The notes: generated from the sequence alone by a model not told the origin. DNA of 5,233 bases from an uncultured Oscillospiraceae bacterium (GCA_944387755.1 CALXGC010000038.1:1-5233), one strand, 5' to 3'. Shown: positions 1 through 4,525, numbered from the stretch's first letter. Numbers and translations: made by a program.

Positions 1-767
1 TGACCGACAAGACCTTTCCCGGCGTGAACGTACTGTTCTCCAGCCCGGAGCGTGCGGACGGCCACCAGAAATGGGTGGACTTTGTCATGACATTCTGGCA
101 CTGCGACTGCATTTGCCGCGTCAGCGAAAAGGCATTCATCGAGCGCTACCAGAAATGGTGCAAGCGTAAAGGTTACCATTTCAGTGAAGAGAAAGCTCTG
201 GATATCTACACCGGAAGCTGCGGCCATTTCACCACGCTACCGAAGAACGACAACACCAAGCTGCTCATTACCACAGCCGCACAGCAGCTTCTTGCAGGAA
301 AGACTACATTGGCTGCTCTGCGAGCAGAGATGACACGACTCGCCTCACAGCTCCCAGAGTACGAAACCGTGCGCGCCATGTACGGCGTTGGCAAAACCAC
401 AGCTGCACAACTCATGGCTGAGATTGGCGATGTGCGCCGTTTTCCCCGCCGCAGTTCCATTGTGGGTTTCGCTGGTGTTGACCCGGCTGTGGACCAGTCC
501 GGCAAGCATGAGACACAAAGCACGTCGACCACAAAGCGTGGTTCACCGCATCTTCGGAAAACTCTGTACCAGATCGTCTGCACATATCTCAGAAAAGCGC
601 CGACAGACGAACCGGTGTACCAGTTTCTCGATAAGAAACGCGCTGAGGGCAAGCCGTACTTTGTATACATGACCGCTGCACAGAACAAGTTCCTGCGTAT
701 CTACTATGCTCGTGTGAAGGAATGCCTGGAGGCTTTTGACGCACAGCAAGGCACCTCACAAGGATAA
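1..767 (+). CDS. IS110-family transposase, 5'-truncated by the window edge
   Basis: This is the C-terminal part of a DEDD/serine-type IS110 transposase, which in this family cuts and joins DNA through a RuvC-like N-terminal domain plus a C-terminal Transposase_20 domain. The frame is open from base 3 to the TAA at 765-767, so the protein starts outside the window; the ATG-like start at 24 (GTG) is only internal. The visible part covers the end of the RuvC-like domain, a helical linker and the whole Transposase_20 domain. The signature reads VRAMYGVGKTTAAQLMAEIGDVRRF, broken here as V-R-A-M-Y-G-V-G then A-E-I-G-D. It is followed by D-Q-S-G (Ser codon 498-500), T-T-K-R-G (528-542) and S-P-H-L-R-K-T-L. 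The tail has the K-P-Y-F-V-Y-M-T and N-K-F-L-R-I-Y-Y motifs typical of gut Firmicutes copies. The DEDD acidic residues lie mostly outside the window. The reading frame is intact here, so it may be active. The nearest gene is convergent. Confidence 0.93.
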   Translation, partial: TDKTFPGVNVLFSSPERADGHQKWVDFVMTFWHCDCICRVSEKAFIERYQKWCKRKGYHFSEEKALDIYTGSCGHFTTLPKNDNTKLLITTAAQQLLAGKTTLAALRAEMTRLASQLPEYETVRAMYGVGKTTAAQLMAEIGDVRRFPRRSSIVGFAGVDPAVDQSGKHETQSTSTTKRGSPHLRKTLYQIVCTYLRKAPTDEPVYQFLDKKRAEGKPYFVYMTAAQNKFLRIYYARVKECLEAFDAQQGTSQG

Positions 768-789
768 ATCAGATTGATGCTTTATCCCG

Positions 790-820
790 GCTGGCGAAGC
801 TTTTTCTCCAGCTTGTTTTG
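790..820 (+). terminator. Hairpin after the transposase, possible terminator
   Basis: GCTGG (790-794) pairs with CCAGC (808-812). After a C/T mismatch, GAA (796-798) pairs with TTC (804-806), leaving a 5-base loop. A T-rich run (ttgttttg) follows. It lies 22 bases after the transposase stop and could end the transposase message or be part of the structured right end of the element. Confidence 0.45.
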
Positions 821-835
821 TTATGCCCTTTTTCA

Positions 836-862
836 GTCGCGCAATTTTTGCGGGACTTTTTT
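836..862 (+). terminator. Intrinsic terminator in the IS110 right end
   Basis: GTC (836-838) pairs with GAC (854-856). Past a G/G mismatch, CGCAA (840-844) pairs with TTGCG (848-852) around a TTT loop. Six Ts follow directly (857-862). This is the better of the two terminator candidates after the transposase. It would also stop transcription from leaving the element into the antisense strand of the symporter gene. Confidence 0.6.
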
Positions 863-872
863 ATTTCAGCTA

Positions 873-878
873 TTGACT
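873..878 (+). promoter_or_regulatory. Outward -35 box at the IS110 right end
   Basis: TTGACT matches 5 of 6 bases of the -35 consensus and lies about 15 bases before the inferred end. In IS110-family circles the right end supplies a -35 and the left end a -10, so the joined ends drive the element. In the inserted state the next sequence offers TACAAC at 897-902 (spacing 18, 4 of 6 -10 matches), a weak hybrid promoter reading antisense into the symporter gene. Function is inferred. Confidence 0.4.
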
Positions 879-909
879 TTTGTTTGCAGGACTCCTTACA
901 ACAGCGTCG

Positions 910-2343
910 TTATACCTGACTGGAGAGGTTCTTGTGCAGGTCGCTCCACTTGAACTTGGTGTCGGGGGCCACCTTGGTCCAGATCACGATGATCAGCATC
1001 CCCACAAAGGCCGACACGATGGGCGCGGCGTAGGAGTTGATCTGGAAGTAGGCGATCAGACCCAGGACCAGGCTGGCCAGCATGGCCACCACCACCGCGT
1101 GGCGGTTGCACTGCTTGTTGAACACGCCGTAGGCGATGGGCCAGACGGTGGCCGCCACACCGGAGCCGGTGAGGTAGAGCACCTGGTACATGCTGGCCGG
1201 CTGGCTCCACACCAGCACCACAGTGAGCAGGGTCAGGCCCACGATGGTGTAGCGGACGTACTTCACCACCTGCTGGTCGGTGGCCTCGGGGTGGAAGGCC
1301 CGCTTATAGATGTCCTGCACCAGCAGGTTGGCGGAGGCGGTCAGCACGGAGCTGACAGTGGAGGCCAGGGCGCTGTAGATGATGATGAGCACCATCACCG
1401 CGCCGGCGGGGCCCAGCAGGTTGCTCACCACGATGGGGAACACCATGTTGACCTGGGGCACGGCGTAGCCGTTGGCCACGGCGATGAAGGCCAGGGAGCC
1501 GGCCACGATGGGCACGGTGGTCCAGATCAGGCCGCTGAGGATGAAGGAGCGGAAGGCCACCTTCTCCTTGGAGGCGTAAATGCGCTGCCACCAGATGTTG
1601 CTGTGGAAGATCTCACCGCTGGCAAAGAGGAAGTTGCTGCCCAGATACATCAGGCCCACGCCGGAAATGGTGTTCATCAGCTCCGGCTTGCTGGCCATGA
1701 CGCCCTGGTAAACGTCCCCCGGCTTGAACTGGGAGAAGGCCATCACGGCGGTAAGGAACAGCACGCCCAGGATCAGCATGCTCAGGATGAAGTCGGTGGA
1801 GAAAATGGCCTTCAGGCCGCCCTTCAGGGTGTAGATCATGCACACGGCCATGATGATCAGCATGCCGATGTGGTAGTTCAGCCCGGACAGGGCCTCCATC
1901 AGAATGCCGCCGCCCATGGCCTGGGTCATGAGGAAGCCCAGGAAGTACCACACGGAGATCAGCAGGAAGATGATCCAGGGCAGCCGGCCGAACCGGGAGC
2001 GGACAAAGTCGCCGCTGGTGCAGCCGTCGGGCATGATCTTCTTGATGCGCAGGGCCACCGGGGCGAAGATACACAGGGCCAGGCCGGCCACGGCGTAGCC
2101 AAAGCAGGCGATGATGCCGATGGTGTAGCCCTGCTCCGGCGCGGACATGGTGGTGTTGCCCGTGACCCACGCGGCGATCAGCGTGGCGGTGCTGAAGGCC
2201 AGGCCCACGTTGCGCCCGGCATAAAGAAAGTCCTCCGAGTTCTTATTGACCTTCTTGGAGATGAAAAAGCCAAAGGACAAAAGCATCAGCGAAATGACGC
2301 CCACGATCACCAGGGCGGTTGCAGGCGTGATAAAGGTTTGCAT
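910..2343 (-). CDS. Sodium:solute symporter family (SSS) transporter
   Basis: A 477-residue inner-membrane transporter expected to use the sodium gradient to import a small solute; the substrate cannot be told from sequence. About 13 hydrophobic spans are visible, beginning at residues 7-28, which is normal for the family. Residues 171-179 (YTLKGGLKA) fit the SSS signature with its G-G-L/M/F-x-A core, followed by F-S-T-D. Residues 324-332 (SALASTVSS) and the following D-I-Y-K carry the Ser/Thr cluster that binds the conserved sodium ion in this LeuT-fold family, so sodium coupling looks intact. The N-terminal S-E-D-F-L-Y-A-G-R motif is also typical. ATG at 2341-2343 is preceded by AGGAGG (2352-2357, spacing 8). 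It is the second gene of an operon with a 40-residue membrane protein and is divergent from a LysR regulator. No terminator of its own is visible before the IS110 element that abuts its 3' end. The long open frame on the opposite strand is a composition artefact. Confidence 0.93.
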   Translation of the reverse strand: MQTFITPATALVIVGVISLMLLSFGFFISKKVNKNSEDFLYAGRNVGLAFSTATLIAAWVTGNTTMSAPEQGYTIGIIACFGYAVAGLALCIFAPVALRIKKIMPDGCTSGDFVRSRFGRLPWIIFLLISVWYFLGFLMTQAMGGGILMEALSGLNYHIGMLIIMAVCMIYTLKGGLKAIFSTDFILSMLILGVLFLTAVMAFSQFKPGDVYQGVMASKPELMNTISGVGLMYLGSNFLFASGEIFHSNIWWQRIYASKEKVAFRSFILSGLIWTTVPIVAGSLAFIAVANGYAVPQVNMVFPIVVSNLLGPAGAVMVLIIIYSALASTVSSVLTASANLLVQDIYKRAFHPEATDQQVVKYVRYTIVGLTLLTVVLVWSQPASMYQVLYLTGSGVAATVWPIAYGVFNKQCNRHAVVVAMLASLVLGLIAYFQINSYAAPIVSAFVGMLIIVIWTKVAPDTKFKWSDLHKNLSSQV

Positions 2344-2374
2344 CTCGATTCCCTCCTCAACTCAACGCAATTTC

Positions 2375-2389
2375 CGGGGCGAGCCCCCG
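2375..2389 (-). other. Intercistronic hairpin
   Basis: A 5-bp G/C stem (2375-2379 with 2385-2389, 5-base loop) lies in the 50-base gap between the small membrane protein and the symporter. No T run follows, so it is not a terminator. It could protect or stabilise the downstream message; it may also be chance. Confidence 0.25.
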
Positions 2390-2393
2390 TGGG

Positions 2394-2516
2394 CTACTCG
2401 TCCTGGAAGGGGTCCCGGTGGCGGTTTTTGATGGACATGACGATGATGTACCCCGCCGTGCACACCGATGTGAATACTCCGAGACAGAACAGCGCCACAG
2501 ACAGTTCGTATGGCAT
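2394..2516 (-). CDS. Small single-span membrane protein, probable symporter accessory subunit
   Basis: A 40-residue reading frame below usual length cut-offs. It starts MPYELSVALFCLGV, has one membrane span at about residues 5-28, and ends in a charged tail (K-N-R-H-R-D-P-F-Q-D-E). A strong AGGAGGT site (2524-2530) lies 7 bases before its ATG, as good as that of the symporter. It is the first gene behind the predicted operon promoter, and its stop is 50 bases before the symporter ATG. Tiny one-span proteins encoded directly upstream of SSS and NSS symporters are a known pattern in Firmicutes and related bacteria, described as symporter small accessory proteins. From context I infer that this one helps assembly, stability or activity of the transporter. 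The positive-inside rule puts the basic C-terminal tail in the cytoplasm. Alternative: a leader peptide whose translation only helps expression of the symporter. Confidence 0.8.
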   Translation of the reverse strand: MPYELSVALFCLGVFTSVCTAGYIIVMSIKNRHRDPFQDE

Positions 2517-2537
2517 ACCCTTGACCTCCTCTTTAGT

Positions 2538-2547
2538 GATTTAAATC
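2538..2547. repeat. 10-bp palindrome in the symporter leader
   Basis: GATTTAAATC is a perfect palindrome 8 bases upstream of the AGGAGGT site of the small membrane protein, inside the predicted 5' leader. It could be a secondary regulator site, but AT-rich palindromes of this size are not rare. Confidence 0.25.
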
Positions 2548-2552
2548 CCGGA

Positions 2553-2564
2553 ACTGAATTCAGT
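2553..2564. promoter_or_regulatory. 12-bp perfect palindrome over the symporter -10/+1, candidate operator
   Basis: ACTGAATTCAGT is a perfect 12-bp palindrome. Its right end overlaps the symporter -10 box (2562-2567) and its left end reaches the expected transcription start near 2555. A protein bound here would block the symporter promoter. Which protein is unknown; it does not resemble the AT-rich dyad at 2602-2629. Confidence 0.4.
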
Positions 2565-2590
2565 ATAGCATTTACATTTGCTCATGAAAA
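2562..2590 (-). promoter_or_regulatory. Promoter of the small membrane protein-symporter operon
   Basis: Read on the minus strand: TTTTCA (2585-2590, 4 of 6 -35 matches), 17-base spacer, TATACT (2562-2567, 5 of 6). A TG one base upstream of the -10 makes it an extended -10. Start of transcription is expected near 2555, about 39 bases before the first ATG. A weak -35 with a good extended -10 suits an activator-dependent promoter. Confidence 0.65.
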
Positions 2591-2599
2591 TTATATACT
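2571..2599 (+). promoter_or_regulatory. Promoter of the LysR-type regulator
   Basis: TTTACA (2571-2576, 5 of 6), 17-base spacer, TATACT (2594-2599, 5 of 6). Expected start near 2606. The -35 sits between the -10 and -35 of the opposite promoter, so polymerase cannot occupy both at once. Confidence 0.65.
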
Positions 2600-2601
2600 T
2601 A

Positions 2602-2629
2602 TATATGATGATATATGGAGTATCATATA
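2602..2629. promoter_or_regulatory. 8-bp inverted repeat, candidate LysR-regulator binding site
   Basis: TATATGAT (2602-2609) and ATCATATA (2622-2629) are perfect inverted arms separated by 12 bases. The centre lies about 60 bases upstream of the predicted symporter start, the usual place of a LysR-type recognition site. The repeat also covers the predicted start of the regulator's own transcript, which fits autorepression. The site is not a textbook T-N11-A box, and the surrounding sequence is AT-rich, so the assignment is inferred. Confidence 0.5.
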
Positions 2630-2642
2630 GCTCCCCCGTTTC

Positions 2643-2659
2643 GTCCACCCGGTGTGGAC
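2643..2659 (+). other. Hairpin in the regulator mRNA leader
   Basis: GTCCAC (2643-2648) and GTGGAC (2654-2659) form a 6-bp stem with a 5-base loop, 12 bases before the AAGGAAG ribosome binding site. No T run follows. It could affect message stability or translation; no function can be shown. Confidence 0.3.
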
Positions 2660-2687
2660 ATCCTGTGAAGCAAGGAAGTGCAGCGCC

Positions 2688-3602
2688 ATGACCGTACAGC
2701 AGCTGAAATATGTCCTGGCCGTCTACCAGGCGGGCTCCATCTCCAAAGCCGCCCAGGTCCTCTATGTGGCCCAGCCCAATCTGAGCGCGGCCATCAAAAA
2801 GCTGGAGGCGGAGATCCGCATCGAGCTTTTCACCCGCACCTCCAACGGCATGACCCTGACAGAGGCCGGCCGGGAATTCGTCCGGCACGCCGCCCGCATC
2901 GTGGGGGATTACGACGAGCTGGAGGCTCTCTACGTGGCCAAGCAGGCCCCCGTGGCCATGCTGGCGGTCTGCACCGCCCGGTCCTCCGAGATCTGCTTTC
3001 GCATGACCCGGTTCGTCAATCAGATGAACCGGGCCGGCACCCCCTTCCACATCCAGTTCAAGGAGACCACCAACATGGAGGTGCTGGACAGGGTGGTCAA
3101 CGGGGACGCGGACCTGGGCGTGCTGCGGACCAACAGTGAGGACGGCGCCTTTTTCCGCCAGCTGATCAAGAGCCACAAGCTGGCCTCCATCCCCCTCTCC
3201 CCCGCCCGGTATCAGGTGCTCATGTCCGCCAGCCACCCCCTGGCCTCCAAAACCCTGCTGACGCCCGAGATGCTGGAGCCCTACACCGAGGTGGTCCACG
3301 GCGACTATGAGACCCCCATGTACCCCTATTCCGACTACGACTACCGGGGCAGCGAGGGCCTGTTCTCCGGCAAGCGGGTCATTTTTGTCAGCGACCGGGG
3401 CTCGCTGATGGACATCCTCTCCAACGTGGAGGGCAGCTACGTGTGGACCACCACCACCAACCTGCGGCTGAAGGAGGCCCTGGGCCTGGTGGAGCGGCAG
3501 TGCCGCACCAAAGCGGTGGAGGGCGTGGACCTGGTGATCTACAACCGCAGCCACCGCTTTACCCGGGAGATGACGGAATTCCTTGGTTATCTGACCGGCT
3601 GA
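2688..3602 (+). CDS. LysR-type transcriptional regulator
   Basis: A 304-residue DNA-binding regulator of normal family length. Residues 4-60 form the winged helix-turn-helix: QLKYVLAVYQAGSISKAAQ, then the recognition helix with Q-P-N-L-S-A-A-I-K-K-L-E at 29-40 and E-L-F-T-R at 46-50. A linker helix follows (61-88). Residues from about 90 form the two-lobed effector-binding domain, including N-G-D-A-D-L-G-V-L at 138-146. I chose ATG 2688 because AAGGAAG (2672-2678) lies 9 bases upstream and the protein then begins at the normal LysR position. An in-frame GTG at 2652 would add 12 unlikely residues and has no ribosome binding site. The gene is divergent from the symporter operon and shares a control region with it, so it most likely activates that operon in response to the solute and represses itself. 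The effector is unknown. A tyrosine-rich stretch at 212-219 (YPYSDYDY) in the effector domain is unusual. Confidence 0.93.
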   Translation: MTVQQLKYVLAVYQAGSISKAAQVLYVAQPNLSAAIKKLEAEIRIELFTRTSNGMTLTEAGREFVRHAARIVGDYDELEALYVAKQAPVAMLAVCTARSSEICFRMTRFVNQMNRAGTPFHIQFKETTNMEVLDRVVNGDADLGVLRTNSEDGAFFRQLIKSHKLASIPLSPARYQVLMSASHPLASKTLLTPEMLEPYTEVVHGDYETPMYPYSDYDYRGSEGLFSGKRVIFVSDRGSLMDILSNVEGSYVWTTTTNLRLKEALGLVERQCRTKAVEGVDLVIYNRSHRFTREMTEFLGYLTG

Positions 3603-3611
3603 TATTCAGGA

Positions 3612-3642
3612 TTTGTCCTCCATCGGCGGACAAAAATATTTT
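3612..3642 (+). terminator. Terminator of the LysR-type regulator
   Basis: TTTGTCC (3612-3618) pairs with GGACAAA (3628-3634), and after a mismatch CC (3620-3621) pairs with GG (3625-3626) around a 3-base loop. AATATTTTC follows. It begins 9 bases after the regulator stop codon, the expected place. Confidence 0.55.
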
Positions 3643-3685
3643 CACCAGGGACGTGATTTTCTCCGCGCAGGGCGCCCGCCGGGCG

Positions 3686-3708
3686 GGAGCCGCCCTCTGG
3701 GCGGCGAA
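3686..3708 (+). repeat. Direct repeat copy 1 (23 bases, hairpin-forming)
   Basis: GGAGCCGCCCTCTGGGCGG followed by CGAA; 22 of 23 bases match the copy at 3927-3949. Each copy folds into a GCCGCC/GGCGGC stem. Here the differing base adds a seventh pair. Confidence 0.7.
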
Positions 3709-3717
3709 ACCCAAAGC

Positions 3718-3745
3718 GAAAGGGCTTCCGGCAGGAAGCCCTTTC
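3718..3745. other. 12-bp perfect hairpin
   Basis: GAAAGGGCTTCC (3718-3729) and GGAAGCCCTTTC (3734-3745) form a perfect stem with a GGCA loop. It might serve as a back-up terminator after the regulator, but the T run after it is poor on both strands, so I treat it as part of the hairpin array. Confidence 0.5.
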
Positions 3746-3926
3746 ATTTCGGACACATCGGTTAAAATCGCATTTGAACCGAGTGTTATGAAGCAGACAC
3801 GCGAGAGGGAACTGCTCACCGGCCTTCTGGCCGGCGGCGCAAGTGCGCCGTACGAGCGTTTTGCCGCAGGCAAAACCTCGGCACAGGCGGAATTCATTTC
3901 CGCCGAGCATATTAAATCAAAAGGGT

Positions 3927-3949
3927 GGAGCCGCCCTCTAGGCGGCGAA
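3927..3949 (+). repeat. Direct repeat copy 2 (23 bases, hairpin-forming)
   Basis: Second copy of the unit at 3686-3708, same orientation, 241 bases downstream, differing only at base 3940. The outer bases GTGGA (3925-3929) and TCCAC (3951-3955) add a further stem that copy 1 lacks. Confidence 0.7.
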
Positions 3950-4136
3950 GTCCACAAAAAGGTCATCCTCACGAATGTCCTTTCGTTCCGACCTGTGCTG
4001 ATAAAAAAGATACAGGCCCTGGCGCGAAGCAAACCCGCCGCGCAGCGGCGGCCCCAAACCGAAGCCCAGCGAAGCGGGTTCGGTTTGGAAGCGAGGAGCA
4101 GCAGAATGAGCGCGCGATGAGCTTTGCAATGAAATG

Positions 4137-4176
4137 AAAAAGCTCGTCGCAAGCGATATGTCGCTTGCGACGAGCT
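4137..4176 (-). terminator. Terminator of tRNA-Thr
   Basis: A perfect 16-bp stem (4141-4156 with 4161-4176) and a 4-base loop, followed on the minus strand by a T run (4141-4137) and ATTTC. The first base of the stem is the final A of the encoded CCA, so the terminator abuts the mature tRNA end. Confidence 0.9.
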
Positions 4177-4250
4177 GGAGCTAGTGGTGGGAATCGAACC
4201 CACGGCCTGCTCATTACGAGTGAGCTGCTCTACCTCTGAGCCACACTAGC
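4176..4250 (-). tRNA. tRNA-Thr, anticodon CGT, CCA encoded
   Basis: A complete cloverleaf reads on the minus strand from 4250: acceptor GCTAGTG/CACTAGC, D arm GCTC-AGAGGTA-GAGC, anticodon arm GCTCA/TGAGC with loop CTCGTAA, a 5-base variable loop, and T arm GTGGG/CCCAC with loop TTCGATT. Discriminator T and genomic CCA (4178-4176) follow. Loop positions 34-36 are CGT, so it reads the threonine codon ACG, fitting the G-ending codon use of this genome. The body is 72 bases plus CCA. It has its own promoter and terminator and looks like a single-gene transcription unit. Confidence 0.96.
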
Positions 4251-4258
4251 GCGTGGAT

Positions 4259-4290
4259 ATTATATTACTATATCCCGCCGCCCTTGTCAA
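4259..4290 (-). promoter_or_regulatory. Promoter of tRNA-Thr
   Basis: On the minus strand a consensus TTGACA (4285-4290) is followed by an AT-rich -10 region. TAATAT at 4262-4267 has the ideal 17-base spacing; a consensus TATAAT at 4259-4264 has spacing 20. Transcription would start within a few bases of the tRNA 5' end at 4250. Confidence 0.7.
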
Positions 4291-4303
4291 TGTTTTGCGG
4301 CAG

Positions 4304-4340
4304 AAAAGCGGAGAGCCGGAGCTGCGCTCCGGCTCTCCGC
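4304..4340 (-). terminator. Terminator of the 43-residue small protein gene
   Basis: A perfect 15-bp stem (4308-4322 with 4326-4340) closed by a three-base loop (GCA on the minus strand), followed on that strand by TTTT (4307-4304). It begins 5 bases after the stop codon of the small gene, separating it from the tRNA-Thr unit. Confidence 0.8.
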
Positions 4341-4345
4341 CCCGC

Positions 4346-4477
4346 TCAGAAGCGTTTGGACTTGCCGTCCTTGTCCTGGGGGTCCTTCTTCTTATTCTGC
4401 ATCCGGCCGGTCTGGGGCTCGGTCCGGGGTTCGGGGGTCTGGCTTCTGGACTTCTGCCCATTGCCCTGGTCCTGCAT
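4346..4477 (-). CDS. Small hydrophilic protein of unknown function
   Basis: A 43-residue frame starting [17 protein letters not shown] and ending with a lysine-rich tail ([16 protein letters not shown]). It is rich in Q, K, P, D and S, has no hydrophobic stretch and no cysteine, so it is probably cytoplasmic and disordered. I chose ATG 4475-4477 because AGGTG lies 6 bases upstream. An in-frame ATG at 4559-4561 would give 71 residues but lacks a good ribosome binding site and lies upstream of the predicted -10 at 4526-4531. A 15-bp intrinsic terminator starts right after the stop, which is the best sign that this is a real transcription unit. Short Q/N/K-rich proteins like this are common and uncharacterised in gut Clostridia. 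I recognise no family. The transcript could instead be non-coding. Confidence 0.5.
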   Translation of the reverse strand: MQDQGNGQKSRSQTPEPRTEPQTGRMQNKKKDPQDKDGKSKRF

Positions 4478-4525
4478 GGCGCTCACCTGCCTTTCACTGT
4501 CTCCAGTTTTCCCCGCCCGCTGGGA

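Larger units (their letters stand above)
1..893 (+). mobile_element. IS110-family insertion sequence, right-hand part
   Basis: The transposase gene and the roughly 125 bases after it form the right part of an IS110-family element; the left end lies outside the window. IS110 elements lack classical terminal inverted repeats and move through a circular intermediate, so the end cannot be read from repeats. I place it near 893 for two reasons. A TTGACT box at 873-878 sits where IS110 right ends carry the -35 half of the circle-junction promoter. A CT dinucleotide, a common IS110 core, lies at 892-893. The exact boundary is inferred, with an uncertainty of about 10-15 bases. The element ends about 17 bp from the stop codon of the convergent symporter gene. 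Confidence 0.75.
3671..4088. repeat. Hairpin-rich non-coding element
   Basis: This stretch between the regulator and tRNA-Thr holds no convincing gene but a chain of hairpins. Stems: 3675-3687 (5 bp); 3689-3705 (7 bp, TCT loop); 3718-3745 (12 bp, GGCA loop); 3759-3781 (5+4 bp with one mismatch, CGC loop); 3819-3834 (6 bp); 3835-3850 (6 bp, directly abutting); 3853-3880 (4+8 bp, GCA loop); 3886-3904 (7 bp); 3925-3955 (5+6 bp with an internal bulge); 4035-4051 (7 bp, GCA loop); 4054-4088 (10+3+2 bp, GAA loop). Long frames are open on both strands, but none has a ribosome binding site or a recognisable fold. Two copies of a 23-base unit lie inside. Likely explanations are a non-autonomous mobile or intergenic repeat, or a structured RNA. 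I have a vague impression of similar translated fragments among spurious gut Clostridia proteins, which would fit a repeat; I cannot verify it. Confidence 0.55.

Noticed and set aside
880..2544. A 554-codon open frame on the plus strand opposite the symporter
   Set aside because: It is rich in H, G, D and Q with no fold or ribosome binding site, exactly what the complement of a GC-rich membrane protein gene gives. The minus-strand symporter is unmistakable.
2652..2687. GTG at 2652 as the LysR start
   Set aside because: No ribosome binding site, and it lies inside a leader hairpin; ATG 2688 has AAGGAAG at good spacing and matches the family start.
2541..3554. A 337-codon open frame on the minus strand opposite the LysR gene
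   Set aside because: Shadow of the regulator gene: G/H/V/Q-rich, no start signal, and it would cross the divergent control region.
3671..4088. CRISPR array
   Set aside because: Hairpins differ in sequence and spacing; only one unit occurs twice, so there is no regular repeat-spacer pattern and no cas gene.
3443..4120. A 225-codon plus-strand frame from inside the LysR gene into the hairpin region
   Set aside because: Its first part overlaps the regulator in another frame, no ribosome binding site or family is visible, and the rest is hairpin repeat.
3559..4203. A 214-codon minus-strand frame across the tRNA end and the hairpin region
   Set aside because: It starts inside tRNA-Thr, passes through its terminator and ends inside the regulator gene; a composition artefact of stop-poor repeats.
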